Assembly (NCBI GenBank): GCA_023384575.1
Contig: JAHDVP010000006.1
Location: 68,952-109,910, forward strand
DNA: 40,959 nucleotides
Source of the DNA: Acidobacteriota bacterium
Lineage (GTDB): Bacteria > Acidobacteriota > Vicinamibacteria > Vicinamibacterales > JAFNAJ01
Reading direction: 5' to 3'
This document shows, piece after piece, positions 1 through 9,800 of this stretch. A model generated the notes under the pieces. That model was not told where the DNA came from. It ran no database searches and saw nothing but the letters and a program-made list of their open reading frames with translations. How positions within the stretch are numbered: position 1 is the stretch's first letter; each line of letters opens with the position of its first letter. A program made the translations under genes and the position numbers.

Positions 1-1132
<1,132 letters not shown>

Positions 1133-1136
<4 letters not shown>

Positions 1137-2353
1137 CCTTCACCCCGCGGACGCGCGCCGGCCATGCCGTGCGCACGCAGGTGACGGCGGGCCACCGACT
1201 CGATGTGCACCTCGTCGGGGCCGTCGTAGATCCGCGCGGCCCGCTCGTGCGCGTACCAGAAGGCGAGCGGGGTCTCGTCGGTCATGCCGAGGCCGCCGAG
1301 GCCCTGGATGGCCCGGTCGAGCACGCGCTGCAGCGTCCGCGCCACGGAGAACTTGATGAGCGACACCTCCTCGCGTGCCGCGCGGGCCCCCTCGCGCTCG
1401 ATGCGCCAGGCGGCGTGCAGCACCATCAGCCGGGCGGCGTGGATCTCCGCCCGGCTCTCGGCGATCCACTGCTGCACCATCTGCTTCGTCCCGAGCGGCA
1501 CGCCGGGGGCCACCTCACGCGTCGCCGCGTGGCGGCACAGCAGGTCGAACGCGCGTTCGCAGACACCGATCCAGCGCATGCAGTGGTGAATCCGGCCGGG
1601 GCCGAGGCGCTGCTGCGCGATCTCGAACCCCTGACCGGGCTCGCCGAGCAGATACGTCAGCGGCACCCGGGCGCCGTGGTACGCCACCTCCGCGTGGCTC
1701 GCCCAGTCGCCTCCCCGATCGCCCATGATCGAGAGGTTGCCGACCAGCTCGAAGCCCGGCGTGTCGGTGGGCACGACGATCATGCTGGCGCGCCGATGCG
1801 GGGCGGCCTCCGGGTCGGTGACCGCCATGCAGATGGCGAATGCCGCGCCGTCGGCCGATGAGGCGAACCACTTGTGGCCGCGGACGACCCACTCGGCGCC
1901 GTCGCGCCGCGCGGTCGTGCCGAGCCAGACCGGGTTCGAGCCCGCGAACTCCGGCTCGGTCATCGTGAAGCAGCTGCGCACCTCGCCGTCGACGAGCGGC
2001 CGCAGGAAGCGCGCCTGCTGCTCGGGCGTGCCGAACTCGATCAGCACCTCCATGTTCCCGACGTCCGGCGCCTGGCAGTTGAACACGTAGTGCCCGAGCG
2101 GGCTGCGGCCGAGCTCCTCGCTGAGGTGCGCGAACTCGGTCAGCGACAGCCCCGCGCCGCCGTGCGCCTCGGGCAGGAACGCCGCCCACAGCCCGGTCTG
2201 CTTCGCGAGGCGGCGCTTCTCGCGCAGCACCGGCAGCAGCGCCGCGAAGCCCTCGCGCCGCAGGGCGGCTTCGAGCGGGTACAGCTCCCGCTTCACGAAC
2301 GAGCGGATGGTCGACCGGATCGCCTCGACACGCGGAGACTCTGAGAAGTCCAT
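1133..2353 (-). CDS. Acyl-CoA dehydrogenase, ACAD10/11-like
   Basis: A 406-residue FAD flavoprotein of the acyl-CoA dehydrogenase family, expected to desaturate an acyl-CoA at the alpha-beta bond in the cytosol and pass electrons to ETF. The usual order is visible: helical N-terminal domain, the FAD-binding strand CFTMTEPEFAGSNP near 133-146, beta-barrel with GHKWFASSADGA, and a helical C-terminal domain with IQGLGGLGMTDETPL. At the site where medium-chain enzymes have the catalytic Glu (YEG), this protein has YDGPDEVH with Asp377, the form common in ACAD10/11-type enzymes, so the likely base is Asp. The start at 2353 (MDFSES) is the usual family N-terminus. It lies 48 bases after the LCAD-type gene and overlaps the YgfK-like gene by 4 bases, so all three probably share one mRNA. 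Chain length or branched specificity cannot be read from the sequence. Confidence 0.9.
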
Positions 2354-2401
2354 GGACGATGCCCCCGGGAGCCACGCGGCGCCCTGCCGCGCGCCACGCG
2401 G

Positions 2402-3550
2402 TCAGAGCGCGCGCGCGACGAGCTCCTTCATCACCTCGTTGGCCCCCGCGTAAATCCGCTGCACCCGGCTGTCGGCCCAGATGCGCGCGATCTCGTACTC
2501 GGTGGAGTACCCGTATCCACCGAAGACCTGCAGGCACCTGTCGGCCACGGCGAACTGATGGTCGGTGAGCCACCACTTGGCCATCGAGGCGGTCGGCGAG
2601 TCGAGCGTCCCGGCCATGAGACGCTCGACGCAGCTGTCGAAGAAGACCCGCGCGATGTGCGCCTCGGTCCGGCACTCGGCCAGCGTGAAGCGGACGCTCT
2701 GCAGGTCGATCAACGTGCCGCCGAACGCCTTGCGCGAGCGCGCGTGCTCGGTGGCCAGGGCGACCGCGCGCTCCATGGCGCCCACGGCGCCCACCGCGAC
2801 GTAGGTCCGTTCGTACGGCAGCTGCTGCATCATCTGCGCGAAGCCCCGGCCCTCCGCCGGTCCGAGCAGGCTCGCCGCCGGCACGCGCACGTCGTCGAAG
2901 AACAGCTCGCAGGTGTCCTGGCCGTGCTGGCCCAGCTTCTCGAGCGTACGGCCCACGCGGTAGCCGGGCAGGTTCCTCGTATCGACCAGGATGAGCGACG
3001 TGCCCTTCGAGCCAGGCAGGGAGGGATCGGTCTTGGCCGCGAGGCAGACCAGGTCGGCGTGATAGCCGTTCGTGATGAACGTCTTCGACCCGTTGACGAC
3101 GTACGTGTCGCCCTGCCGGATCGCGGTCGTGCGGATGCTCTGCAGGTCCGAACCGGCACCGGGCTCGGTCATGGCGAGCGAGGCCACGACGTCGCCGGTC
3201 GCCATGGGCGGGAGCCACGTCCGCTTCTGTTCCTCGCTGCCGTACGCGAGGAGGTAGTGCGCGACGATGCTCTGGATCGCGTGACCGAAGCTCGTGATGC
3301 TCGCCCGGCTCAGCTCGAGGCCTACGATGACCTCGTGCGCGAAGGTGCCGCCACCGCCGCCCCACGTGTCGGGGATGTCGGCGAGCAGCAGGCCCATCGC
3401 GCCGGCCTTCGTCCACGCGTCTCGATCGACGTGGTGCTGCGCGCGCCACCGCTCGTCGTGAGGCGCGAACTCCTCCTCGATGAACTGCCGCACCGATCGC
3501 TCGAACAACGCCAGTTCGTCGTTCATCCAGGGTGAGGTGTAGGTGGCCAT
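2402..3550 (-). CDS. Acyl-CoA dehydrogenase, long-chain (LCAD) type
   Basis: This is a 382-residue acyl-CoA dehydrogenase. The open frame extends further upstream, but the true start is the ATG at 3550 (MATYTSPWMNDE), which begins exactly at the conserved N-terminal helix and has GGAG a few bases before it. Motifs include AMTEPGAGSDLQSIRT (126-141) for FAD binding, NGSKTFITNGYHADL, and the C-terminal RIYAGANEVMKELVAR. The usual catalytic Glu of the YEG motif is Ala here. Instead LPYER near residue 247 aligns with LPQER of mammalian LCAD, where this Glu is the base, so the enzyme belongs to the LCAD/isovaleryl group. It is the first gene of the probable operon with the ACAD10/11-like gene and the YgfK-like gene. 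Substrate unknown; beta-oxidation of long or branched acyl-CoA is the default guess. Confidence 0.9.
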   Translation of the reverse strand: MATYTSPWMNDELALFERSVRQFIEEEFAPHDERWRAQHHVDRDAWTKAGAMGLLLADIPDTWGGGGGTFAHEVIVGLELSRASITSFGHAIQSIVAHYLLAYGSEEQKRTWLPPMATGDVVASLAMTEPGAGSDLQSIRTTAIRQGDTYVVNGSKTFITNGYHADLVCLAAKTDPSLPGSKGTSLILVDTRNLPGYRVGRTLEKLGQHGQDTCELFFDDVRVPAASLLGPAEGRGFAQMMQQLPYERTYVAVGAVGAMERAVALATEHARSRKAFGGTLIDLQSVRFTLAECRTEAHIARVFFDSCVERLMAGTLDSPTASMAKWWLTDHQFAVADRCLQVFGGYGYSTEYEIARIWADSRVQRIYAGANEVMKELVARAL

Positions 3551-3606
3551 GGTGGTCGGCTCCGTTCCGGGGGGACGGGGCGCGCGCTGGCGCCCAGGCC
3601 GCCATC

Positions 3607-5151
3607 TTACCAGCGGAATGCCGTGCTGGCGGCGGCCTCGGCGAGCCGGCCGTGAAGGGTGTGGGCCGCCTCGCGGGGCAGGTACGGGATGTCGATGCGA
3701 TGCGATTGATGGCTCGCCCCTGCCGTGTCGACTCGAACGCGCGCCATGCCGGTGCGCCGGTCGAAGGGTGATTCGTGCAGACCCACGACCTGCGCCTTCG
3801 CGACGCGAGCCATCGTCAGGTGACGCGACACCCAGCCGCTGCGGAAGACCAGCGTGTCGCCCACCATCGCCCAGCCCTGGTACGCGAGCCGGCGGCGTGA
3901 CGCGATCGCCGTCCAGGCGCCCATCGTCGAGGCCACGGCCAGCGCCCACCAGCCGGTGGCCGGAGCGACCGCCGCCGAGACGATGGCGACGGCCACCAGT
4001 TGCTTGCGCAGCACGCGTCGGAACGCACGCGGGTGCGGGCCGTGCCACGCGGCCGTGGAGACGTCGACTCCCGGAAGGACCTCCGACAGGAGCTTCGGCA
4101 GCGCGTCCCGCGTGACGATCGGCGCCAACCACTCGCGGCCGGTCGTTCCCACGTCGCCGGCCTCGCCGCCGGCTGTCTCGACCCTCACCGCGGCCCGCCC
4201 GGCCAGGCGGTGGAGCAGGCCCTCGTACACCGTGATCGTCTGGACCCGGTGAAGCGGAATCGTCGTGCTGATCCGGGTCAGCAGGCCGAACTCGCTGCGC
4301 AGATCGTCCCCCGTGCGCGTCAACCGGAACCCGTGGAGGCGCACGGCGGCCCAGGCCATCGAGATCAGGCGGATCGCGACGAGCGCGCCGGCGATCACCA
4401 GCAGCGCGAGACCCACCCGACCCGCTGGAAAGCCGCCCTCGCCGATTGCCCCTCGGACGGCGTCGCGGACGAGGTCGCGGGCGGCGCCACGGGCGGCAAC
4501 CGCCTCGCCGAACAGCCACTCGCTCACGCGCTCGACGAGCCCGAATTCCCACAGCATGCCGATGCCCGCCGCGATCAGGACCATGCCCCGGTTTTCGATG
4601 AACCCCGCAAGCAGCAGTTCGCGCGAGGGCAGGGCCAGCACGGTCCTGCCGGCGGCGGCGATTGGCGCCGAGGGCGTGTCCTCCCGCGCTTCCGGGACGG
4701 AGCGCCCGGCGCCGGCTCGTCGCCGCATGTCGGCGACCCGGCCGCGCATCTCCTCGTAGTCGGGCGTCGACAGCACCCGCAGGGTGGCCTCGGGCTCCTG
4801 GCCGCCCGCTGTCTGGATACGGACGTCGACCACGTGGAGCCAGCGATGGAGCAGGCTCTGCACCGCATCGACGCTCTGGATGCGCGCGTAGGGCACGTGG
4901 CGCTCGTTGCGGAAGACGATGCCCGTTCGGATGACGAGCTCGTCGGCTTCATACCGGTAGCGGAACGACACGTAGCGGGCGACGGCGAACAGGGCGGACG
5001 GCACGATGAGCCACGGCAGCCACGCCTCCCAGCCCCAGCCCCGCGACCCGGCCGTGACGATCAGCGCCAGGGAAGGCAGGGCGAGCTCGCGCAGGCGCGC
5101 GCCGATCGTGAAGGCGAGCGACCAGGGATGCAGCCGCCGTTCAGACGGCAT
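3607..5151 (-). CDS. Membrane PH-domain protein, YdbT-like (three bPH2 domains)
   Basis: 514 residues from the ATG at 5151 (MPSERRLHPWS). Three bacterial PH-like (bPH2) segments can be seen, each with the pattern of a variable strand, a Pro-hydrophobic-R-(I/V)-Q segment, and a Leu-rich loop ending in TAGG or TAGA: about residues 65-140 (VPYARIQSVDAVQSLLHR), 270-345 (IPLHRVQTITVYEGLLHR) and 425-490 (MARVAKAQVVGLHESPF). Hydrophobic membrane segments lie between them (about 22-60, 190-210, 245-265 and 385-415). This is the architecture of Bacillus YdbT. The gene overlaps the YdbS-like gene upstream by 11 bases, matching the ydbS-ydbT pairing known from Firmicutes. The pair has been linked to membrane stress or antimicrobial resistance in Bacillus; the molecular role is not established. 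Confidence 0.85.
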   Translation of the reverse strand: MPSERRLHPWSLAFTIGARLRELALPSLALIVTAGSRGWGWEAWLPWLIVPSALFAVARYVSFRYRYEADELVIRTGIVFRNERHVPYARIQSVDAVQSLLHRWLHVVDVRIQTAGGQEPEATLRVLSTPDYEEMRGRVADMRRRAGAGRSVPEAREDTPSAPIAAAGRTVLALPSRELLLAGFIENRGMVLIAAGIGMLWEFGLVERVSEWLFGEAVAARGAARDLVRDAVRGAIGEGGFPAGRVGLALLVIAGALVAIRLISMAWAAVRLHGFRLTRTGDDLRSEFGLLTRISTTIPLHRVQTITVYEGLLHRLAGRAAVRVETAGGEAGDVGTTGREWLAPIVTRDALPKLLSEVLPGVDVSTAAWHGPHPRAFRRVLRKQLVAVAIVSAAVAPATGWWALAVASTMGAWTAIASRRRLAYQGWAMVGDTLVFRSGWVSRHLTMARVAKAQVVGLHESPFDRRTGMARVRVDTAGASHQSHRIDIPYLPREAAHTLHGRLAEAAASTAFRW

Positions 5152-5728
5152 CGCCGCCTTCGTCGGGCAGCAGGTGATCGCGGATGCGGAGGGCGGTGGC
5201 GTGATCGAGGCCCGGCAGGTCGACGCGCGCGTGGTCGGTGCCCGCGGTGTAGACCACGAGCGTGCCGAGGCCATGGGTGCGCTCGAGCGGACCCTGTGAG
5301 ACGTCGGTGTGCTGCACGCGGGAGCGCGGCACCGCCATGTGCCGTCGCCAGACGACGCCGCGGCGGATGTCGAGGCCGATCGCGCCGACGCGGTACGCCG
5401 TGTGCCGGTAGGCGAGCGGCGGCCAGGCGTGGGCGCGCCACGCCAGGCCGCCCGACACGACGAGCCAGAGCAGGCCCAGTCCGAGCAGGTTGACGAGCGG
5501 TGCCGCGCCGGCGAGGACCGCGAGGCCCGTGAGGCTCACGACCATGAAGCCGGCCAGGAACACGACGGCCGCCGCGATCCAGCCGACCTGGCGCTGCAGC
5601 ACCACCCAGCGCGGGTCGAGTGGGCGCTCGATGCCGTCCGCCACCGGGGACGGTGAGCCCGCGTCGACGGTCGACGGCGGTGGGGCAGCGATCGCGTCGG
5701 TCACGGCCTCCAGTATACGGCGCACCAC
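5141..5728 (-). CDS. Membrane PH-domain protein, YdbS-like (one bPH2 domain)
   Basis: Up to 195 residues. Two hydrophobic segments near 48-70 and 75-97 are followed by one bPH2 domain (about 105-180) with the typical VPRSRVQHTDVSQGPLER segment and TLVVYTAGTDHA strand. This is the small partner of the YdbT-like protein encoded 11 bases overlapping downstream; the two probably form a membrane complex. The start is uncertain: GTG at 5728 opens the frame but has no ribosome site, while GTG at 5704 (VTDAIAAPP) is preceded by TGGAGG only two bases away. A TATACT hexamer lies between the two candidate starts and could be a -10 element, which would favour the inner start. Confidence 0.8.
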   Translation of the reverse strand: MVRRILEAVTDAIAAPPPSTVDAGSPSPVADGIERPLDPRWVVLQRQVGWIAAAVVFLAGFMVVSLTGLAVLAGAAPLVNLLGLGLLWLVVSGGLAWRAHAWPPLAYRHTAYRVGAIGLDIRRGVVWRRHMAVPRSRVQHTDVSQGPLERTHGLGTLVVYTAGTDHARVDLPGLDHATALRIRDHLLPDEGGDAV

Positions 5729-5771
5729 CGGCAGCCGGGACCGACGCGCCGGCGATCGCCCGGTCGCGCGG

Positions 5772-7787
5772 CTACCGCCGGGCGTCGGTCGTCGGCGGAG
5801 GCGATTCGCCGAGCACGTGCCGCGCGAACCACGCGTACTCGCGCGTCATCTTGTCGAGCTGGTGCCGCGGCTCCTGCAGGCCGTGCGGCTCGCGCGGATA
5901 GACCGCGAGCTCGACCTCGATGCCGTTTTTGCGCAGGCCCATGTAGAGCTCCTGGGCCTGGCCGAGCGGCACGCGCAGGTCGACGGCGCCGTGCATGATG
6001 AGCGTCGGCGTCTTCGCCTGCTTGATGTGCTTCATCGCCGAGCGATCCCAGTACACGTCGAAGTCGTCCCACGGCTCGGCGCCGAAGTACCCCTCGAGCG
6101 TGCGCTGGAGGTCGTTGGTCGAGTACATCGAGTACATGTTCGTCAGACCCGCGCCGACCATCAGCGCCCTGAAGCGACTGGTCTGCGTCAGCGTCCAGGC
6201 GGTCATGTACCCGCCGTAGCTCCATCCCGTCTGGCCCATGCGCGCGGCATCGACGAGGCCCTTCGCGATCAGCTGATCGACGCCCGTCTGGATGTCTTGG
6301 TAGTCGCCGCCGCCCCAGTCACGGACGTTCGCGAGCAGGAAGCGCTCGCCGTACCCGCTCGACCCGCGCGGGTTCGGATAGAAAGCCAGCCAGCCCCTGC
6401 CCGCCCAGACGTGCCCGTAGTTGGTCGCCGTGGCCGGGAAGGTGTTGGCGAAGACGCCCGCCGGCCCGCCGTGCACGTGGACGATCAGTGGGTAGCGTTC
6501 GCCCGGCCGGTAGTCGACGGGGTAGATGACGAGGCCCTCGGCCTCGAGGCCGTCGCGGCTCGTCCACCGGACGACCTCGCCGCGTCCCAGCGAGAGCTCG
6601 GCCACCTGCGGATTGTGATCGGAGAGCTTCGCCGGTCCCCAGGACGACAGCGACCGCGTGACGTACACGTCGGCGGGCCGCGCCGTGTCGGTGAGCGTGA
6701 AGGCGGCAACGCCGGTCGACGGCGACAGGGTGAACCCGCCGAGCACCGCGTCCCCCGTCGACACCGCCACCGGCGTGCCGCCCGCGGCCGGCACGGAGAA
6801 CACCTGCGACGAGGTTCGCGTGGAGGCGGTGAAGTACAAGGTCGAACCATCGGCCGACCACGAGGCCGGACCGGGCTGATACAGGAAGTCGCGAGCGACC
6901 TCCTGTAAGGTCCCGCCGTTGGCATCGACCGTGGCGAGGCGGAGTTGGCCGAGCAGTCCCGTGGAACCGGGACGGGTGAGCACGGCGAGCCGGCTGCCGT
7001 CGGGCGACCACCGCGGCGCCTGGTCGGGGCCGTCGTTGTCGATCACGCGCCGCCTCGCCTTCGTCGCCACGTCCACAACCCACACGTCCGTCAGGCTCCC
7101 GTCGTCGGCCTTTGGCGTCGGCGTCGTCACGTACGCGATACGCCCGCCGTCGGGCGACCACTGGGGGTCGGCCACCTGGAAGTCGCCGCCGGCGACCTCG
7201 TCGACCTGCTTCGTCTCGACGTCGATGACCCACAGCCGTCGGTATCGGTGATCGCGATCGACGATCTGCACGTCGTCTCTCTCCTTGCGGCGACGCTCTT
7301 CTTCCGCGGTCGGCTCGGGTTCGGCGACGAAGGCCAGGCGCCGGCCGTCCGGGGCCCATTGAAACTCGGTGACGGCCGTCTTCGATTCGGTGAGGCCGAC
7401 GGCCTCCCCACCAAACGGCGAGATGAGGTGGACCTGCGGGCGCTCGCCCCGCGACGAGAGGAACGCGAGCCGCTGGCCGTCGGGCGACCATTGCGGCTCT
7501 CTGTCGTTCTTCGGGCTCGTCGTCAGGCGCAGCGGTGGCCGGCTCGCGTCGGTCGACGCGAGCCAGACGTCGGCGTTCGACTCGTTGGCCTTCATGTCCC
7601 GCTCGGTGACCACGTAGGCGACCAACCGGCCGTCGGGAGAGACGGCGGGCGACGTCACGGTCCGGACGGCCATCACGTCGTCGAACGTCATCGGGCGGCG
7701 AGGCTGTGCCTCGGCGATCCCGGTGAGCAGGAGAACCACGAGGACGGGCAACGGGTGGGTCGAGAGTCGGGTGCTGCGGTTCGGCAT
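5772..7787 (-). CDS. Secreted S9 family peptidase (prolyl oligopeptidase-like) with TolB-type propeller
   Basis: 671 residues from the ATG at 7787 (MPNRSTRLST), chosen because GGAG lies seven bases upstream and a signal peptide follows directly (LPVLVVLLLTGIAEAQ, cleavage after AEA). The N-terminal two thirds hold PD40/WD40-like propeller repeats, each with an SPDG-type turn (SPAVSPDGRLVAY, PQWSPDGQRLAF, FQWAPDGRRLAF). The C-terminal domain is an alpha/beta hydrolase with GWSYGGY (Ser523), DLRVPL (Asp603) and EPHGL (His635) as the triad. It probably acts in the periplasm or outside the cell on peptides; exact bond preference (dipeptidyl versus acylaminoacyl) cannot be told. A second S9 peptidase is encoded at 14745-16709 but is not a close copy. 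It stands 43 bases upstream of the YdbS-like gene on the same strand. Confidence 0.92.
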   Translation of the reverse strand: MPNRSTRLSTHPLPVLVVLLLTGIAEAQPRRPMTFDDVMAVRTVTSPAVSPDGRLVAYVVTERDMKANESNADVWLASTDASRPPLRLTTSPKNDREPQWSPDGQRLAFLSSRGERPQVHLISPFGGEAVGLTESKTAVTEFQWAPDGRRLAFVAEPEPTAEEERRRKERDDVQIVDRDHRYRRLWVIDVETKQVDEVAGGDFQVADPQWSPDGGRIAYVTTPTPKADDGSLTDVWVVDVATKARRRVIDNDGPDQAPRWSPDGSRLAVLTRPGSTGLLGQLRLATVDANGGTLQEVARDFLYQPGPASWSADGSTLYFTASTRTSSQVFSVPAAGGTPVAVSTGDAVLGGFTLSPSTGVAAFTLTDTARPADVYVTRSLSSWGPAKLSDHNPQVAELSLGRGEVVRWTSRDGLEAEGLVIYPVDYRPGERYPLIVHVHGGPAGVFANTFPATATNYGHVWAGRGWLAFYPNPRGSSGYGERFLLANVRDWGGGDYQDIQTGVDQLIAKGLVDAARMGQTGWSYGGYMTAWTLTQTSRFRALMVGAGLTNMYSMYSTNDLQRTLEGYFGAEPWDDFDVYWDRSAMKHIKQAKTPTLIMHGAVDLRVPLGQAQELYMGLRKNGIEVELAVYPREPHGLQEPRHQLDKMTREYAWFARHVLGESPPPTTDARR

Positions 7788-7919
7788 CGACGGCTCCAGG
7801 GCGAGAGGTGACACGAGAGTGTACTCGACCGGCGTCGACGCGCGGCCGCCAGGATCTCAACTCCACGCCGCATGCTGACGAGGTGGCCGCCCGGCTGCCG
7901 GCCGGGTGTGCGTATGCGC

Positions 7920-7946
7920 TCAAGCTTCCCGCCGAGCTGACGATTA
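7920..7946 (+). promoter_or_regulatory. Sigma-28 (FliA)-like promoter for cheW
   Basis: TCAAGCTT (7920-7927), an 11-base spacer, then GACGATTA (7939-7946). This fits the flagellar sigma-28 pattern: the -35 is a full match to the TCAAGYYT variant used in pseudomonads and 6/8 to TAAAGTTT, the spacer has the right length, and the -10 matches GCCGATAA at 6 of 8 positions. It points at cheW, 130 bases downstream, which fits the usual sigma-28 control of chemotaxis genes. Read by eye; no start site is known. Confidence 0.6.
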
Positions 7947-7952
7947 CGCGTC

Positions 7953-8070
7953 TGTGTCCCGGCGTGTGGCAAGACGCCCCGCCGCGGCCACCAGCGGCGG
8001 GCAAACACGTGGCCGGTCCTGGCGTGGTGCCAGGGGACCGGCCACCCAGGGCAGCAGCGCCCGACGGGAG
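7953..8070 (+). ncRNA. Structured 5' leader of cheW (tandem hairpins, candidate cis-regulatory RNA)
   Basis: Between the promoter-like site and the cheW ribosome site the sequence can fold into several hairpins. 7978-7985 pairs perfectly with 7994-8001 (8 bp, 8-base loop). 8009-8023 pairs with 8029-8045 (15 bp with a two-base GG bulge, loop GTGGT). A short GGGC/GCCC stem sits at 8049-8062. A competing stem 7961-7965/7974-7978 overlaps the first one. The gene's GGGAG site at 8066-8070 lies just after. The sequence matches no riboswitch I can name; a translation-control leader is an inference from the structure, and GC richness makes chance pairing easier. Confidence 0.4.
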
Positions 8071-8075
8071 TGACG

Positions 8076-8600
8076 ATGGCTACTGTACTGAACGAAACCG
8101 CATCGACGACGTCGACCACGCCGGGCCAGGCGCTGGTGGGGAAGTATCTGACCTTCGCTCTGGGTGAGGAGGAGTACGGACTGCCCGTGCTGCGCGTCCG
8201 CGAGATCATCAAGATGATGGACATCACCGTCGTGCCCCAGGTGCCGCCGTACGTGAAGGGCGTCATCAACCTGCGCGGCAAGGTGATTCCAGTGGTCGAC
8301 CTGCGGCTGAAGTTCAACTTCCCGTCGATCGACTACACCGAGCGCACCTCGATCATCGTCGTGCACGTGACGCTGACGAGCGGCTCGATGATGATGGGCA
8401 TCGTCGTCGACGCGGTGTCGGAGGTGATCAACATCGCGGCCGACGAGATCGAGGCCACCCCGGAGTTCGGCGACGACATGAAGACCGACTACCTCCAGGG
8501 GATCGCGAAGATCAAGGGCAAGGTGAAGCTGCTGCTCGACCTCGACCGGGTGTTCGGCGGCGACCGCACGTTCGCGCGAGGAATCGGCCAGCCGGCGTAG
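8076..8600 (+). CDS. cheW: Chemotaxis coupling protein CheW
   Basis: 174 residues from the ATG at 8076; an in-frame GTG at 8070 is less likely because GGGAG (8066-8070) has ideal spacing to the ATG. The CheW domain fills the protein from about residue 20: KYLTFALGEEEYGLPVLRVREI, VPQVPPYVKGVINLRG, VIPVVDLRLKF, then a hydrophobic strand and GIVVDAVSEVINI, ending with LDLDRVFG. CheW links chemoreceptors to the kinase CheA at the inner membrane. It stands alone here: no cheA, receptor or response regulator occurs in the window, so it must serve an array encoded elsewhere. The sigma-28-like promoter upstream ties it to the flagellar regulon. It converges with the aminotransferase gene, 29 bases away. 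Confidence 0.95.
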   Translation: MATVLNETASTTSTTPGQALVGKYLTFALGEEEYGLPVLRVREIIKMMDITVVPQVPPYVKGVINLRGKVIPVVDLRLKFNFPSIDYTERTSIIVVHVTLTSGSMMMGIVVDAVSEVINIAADEIEATPEFGDDMKTDYLQGIAKIKGKVKLLLDLDRVFGGDRTFARGIGQPA

Positions 8601-8607
8601 CGCCGGC

Positions 8608-8627
8608 GGCGATCCCGTCGGGTCGCC
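8608..8627. terminator. Hairpin between convergent genes (possible bidirectional terminator)
   Basis: GGCGA (8608-8612), a one-base bulge, CCC, loop GTC, then GGG and TCGCC (8623-8627) form an 8-bp stem in the 29-base gap between the cheW stop and the aminotransferase stop. It lacks a T-run on either side, so it may be a factor-assisted or weak terminator. Confidence 0.35.
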
Positions 8628-8629
8628 CC

Positions 8630-9790
8630 TCACACCTGCCGCAGCCGTGCGGCAGCGCGTTCGAGCGTGTCGTCCGTCTTCGCGAAGCAGAACCGCAGGA
8701 CGGACGGCGCCGCATCCTGGTACAGGAACGGCGAGGTCGGGATCGACGCGACGCCGTGGTCGGCCAGCACGCGCAGGGCCATCTCGCGGTCGGGCAGCGA
8801 GGCGATCGCGGAGTAGTCGAGGATCTGGAAGTAGGTGCCGTGGCAGGGCAGCGGGCGGAAGCGCGACCCCGCGAGCAGTTCCAGGAAGCGATCGCGCTTG
8901 GCTTGGTAGAAGCGCGTCACCTCGCCGAAGTCGACGCCGCGGTCGAGGAACTCCGCGTACGCGTGCTGCACGGGCGTCGTGACGGCGAAGGTCACGAACT
9001 GGTGGACCTTCCTGATCTCGTCGGTGACCGCCGCGGGCGCCGCGACGAACCCCACCTTCCACCCCGTCGTGTGGAACGTCTTGCCGAACGACCCGATGAC
9101 CGCCGTCCGGGCGGCGAGCGCCGGCCACCGCGCCAGGCTCTCGTGGCGGCGGCCGTCGAAGACGAGGTGCTCGTAGACCTCGTCGCTCGCCACGACGACC
9201 GGCGTCCCGTCGAGCAGGGCGGCGAGGTGCGCGAGGTCGTCGGCGTCGAACACCGCGCCGGTCGGGTTGTGCGGCGAGTTGATCACGACGAGTCGCGTCG
9301 ACTTCGACAGCGCCCGCCGGACCTCGTCCCAGTCGATCCGGTAGTCTGGCGCGCGGAGCGTGACGAAGCGCGGCACGCCGCCGGCCAGCTGCACGGCCGG
9401 CACGTACGAGTCGTAGCACGGCTCGAAGAGCAGGACCTCGTCACCCGGGTGGACGAGCGCGGTGATGGTCGAGAACAGCCCCTCGGTGGCGCCGGCGGTG
9501 ATCGTGATCTCGGCGACGGGATCGTACGAGGCGCTGTACGCGCGCTCGAACTCGCGCGCGAGGGCCTCGCGAAGGGAGAGCACGCCGGGCATGGGCGCGT
9601 ACTGATTCACACGGCGCCCCAGCCAGGCCTGCACGAGTGCGACGAGCTCCGGGGCGCAGTCGAAATCGGGGAAACCCTGGGACAGGTTGATCGCGCCACG
9701 CTCGTTGGCGAGGCGGGTCATCTCGGCGAAGATGCTCACCCCGACGCCGGGCAGGCGCGACCGGAGTGGTGTCGCGCCGGTCATCGCCAT
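8630..9790 (-). CDS. PLP-dependent aminotransferase, YbdL/kynurenine aminotransferase-like
   Basis: 386 residues from the ATG at 9790 (MAMTGATPLRSRLP); an ATG six bases on (9784) is an equal alternative. A fold-type I aminotransferase: INLSQGFPDFDCAPEL near the N-terminus, ITAGATEGLF, NSPHNPTGAVF, ASDEVYEHLVFDG, and the PLP-lysine motif GSFGKTFHTTGWKVGF with Lys237. The string from the lysine through EIRKVHQFVTFAVTTPVQ is very close to E. coli YbdL, a methionine-preferring aminotransferase, and to kynurenine aminotransferases. It probably moves the amino group of methionine or an aromatic amino acid to a keto acid in the cytosol. The start overlaps the end of the deacetylase gene by up to 10 wrong-phase in-gene bases only upstream (deacetylase stop at 9801 lies just before it), so the two are likely co-transcribed. 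Confidence 0.9.
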   Translation of the reverse strand: MAMTGATPLRSRLPGVGVSIFAEMTRLANERGAINLSQGFPDFDCAPELVALVQAWLGRRVNQYAPMPGVLSLREALAREFERAYSASYDPVAEITITAGATEGLFSTITALVHPGDEVLLFEPCYDSYVPAVQLAGGVPRFVTLRAPDYRIDWDEVRRALSKSTRLVVINSPHNPTGAVFDADDLAHLAALLDGTPVVVASDEVYEHLVFDGRRHESLARWPALAARTAVIGSFGKTFHTTGWKVGFVAAPAAVTDEIRKVHQFVTFAVTTPVQHAYAEFLDRGVDFGEVTRFYQAKRDRFLELLAGSRFRPLPCHGTYFQILDYSAIASLPDREMALRVLADHGVASIPTSPFLYQDAAPSVLRFCFAKTDDTLERAAARLRQV

Positions 9791-9800
9791 CGCCCCGGCG

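Noticed and set aside
3551-4552. N-terminal extension of the LCAD-type dehydrogenase (716-residue open frame)
   Set aside because: The extra 334 residues are low-complexity Arg/Gly-rich and overlap the YdbT-like gene; the family N-terminus begins at 3550.
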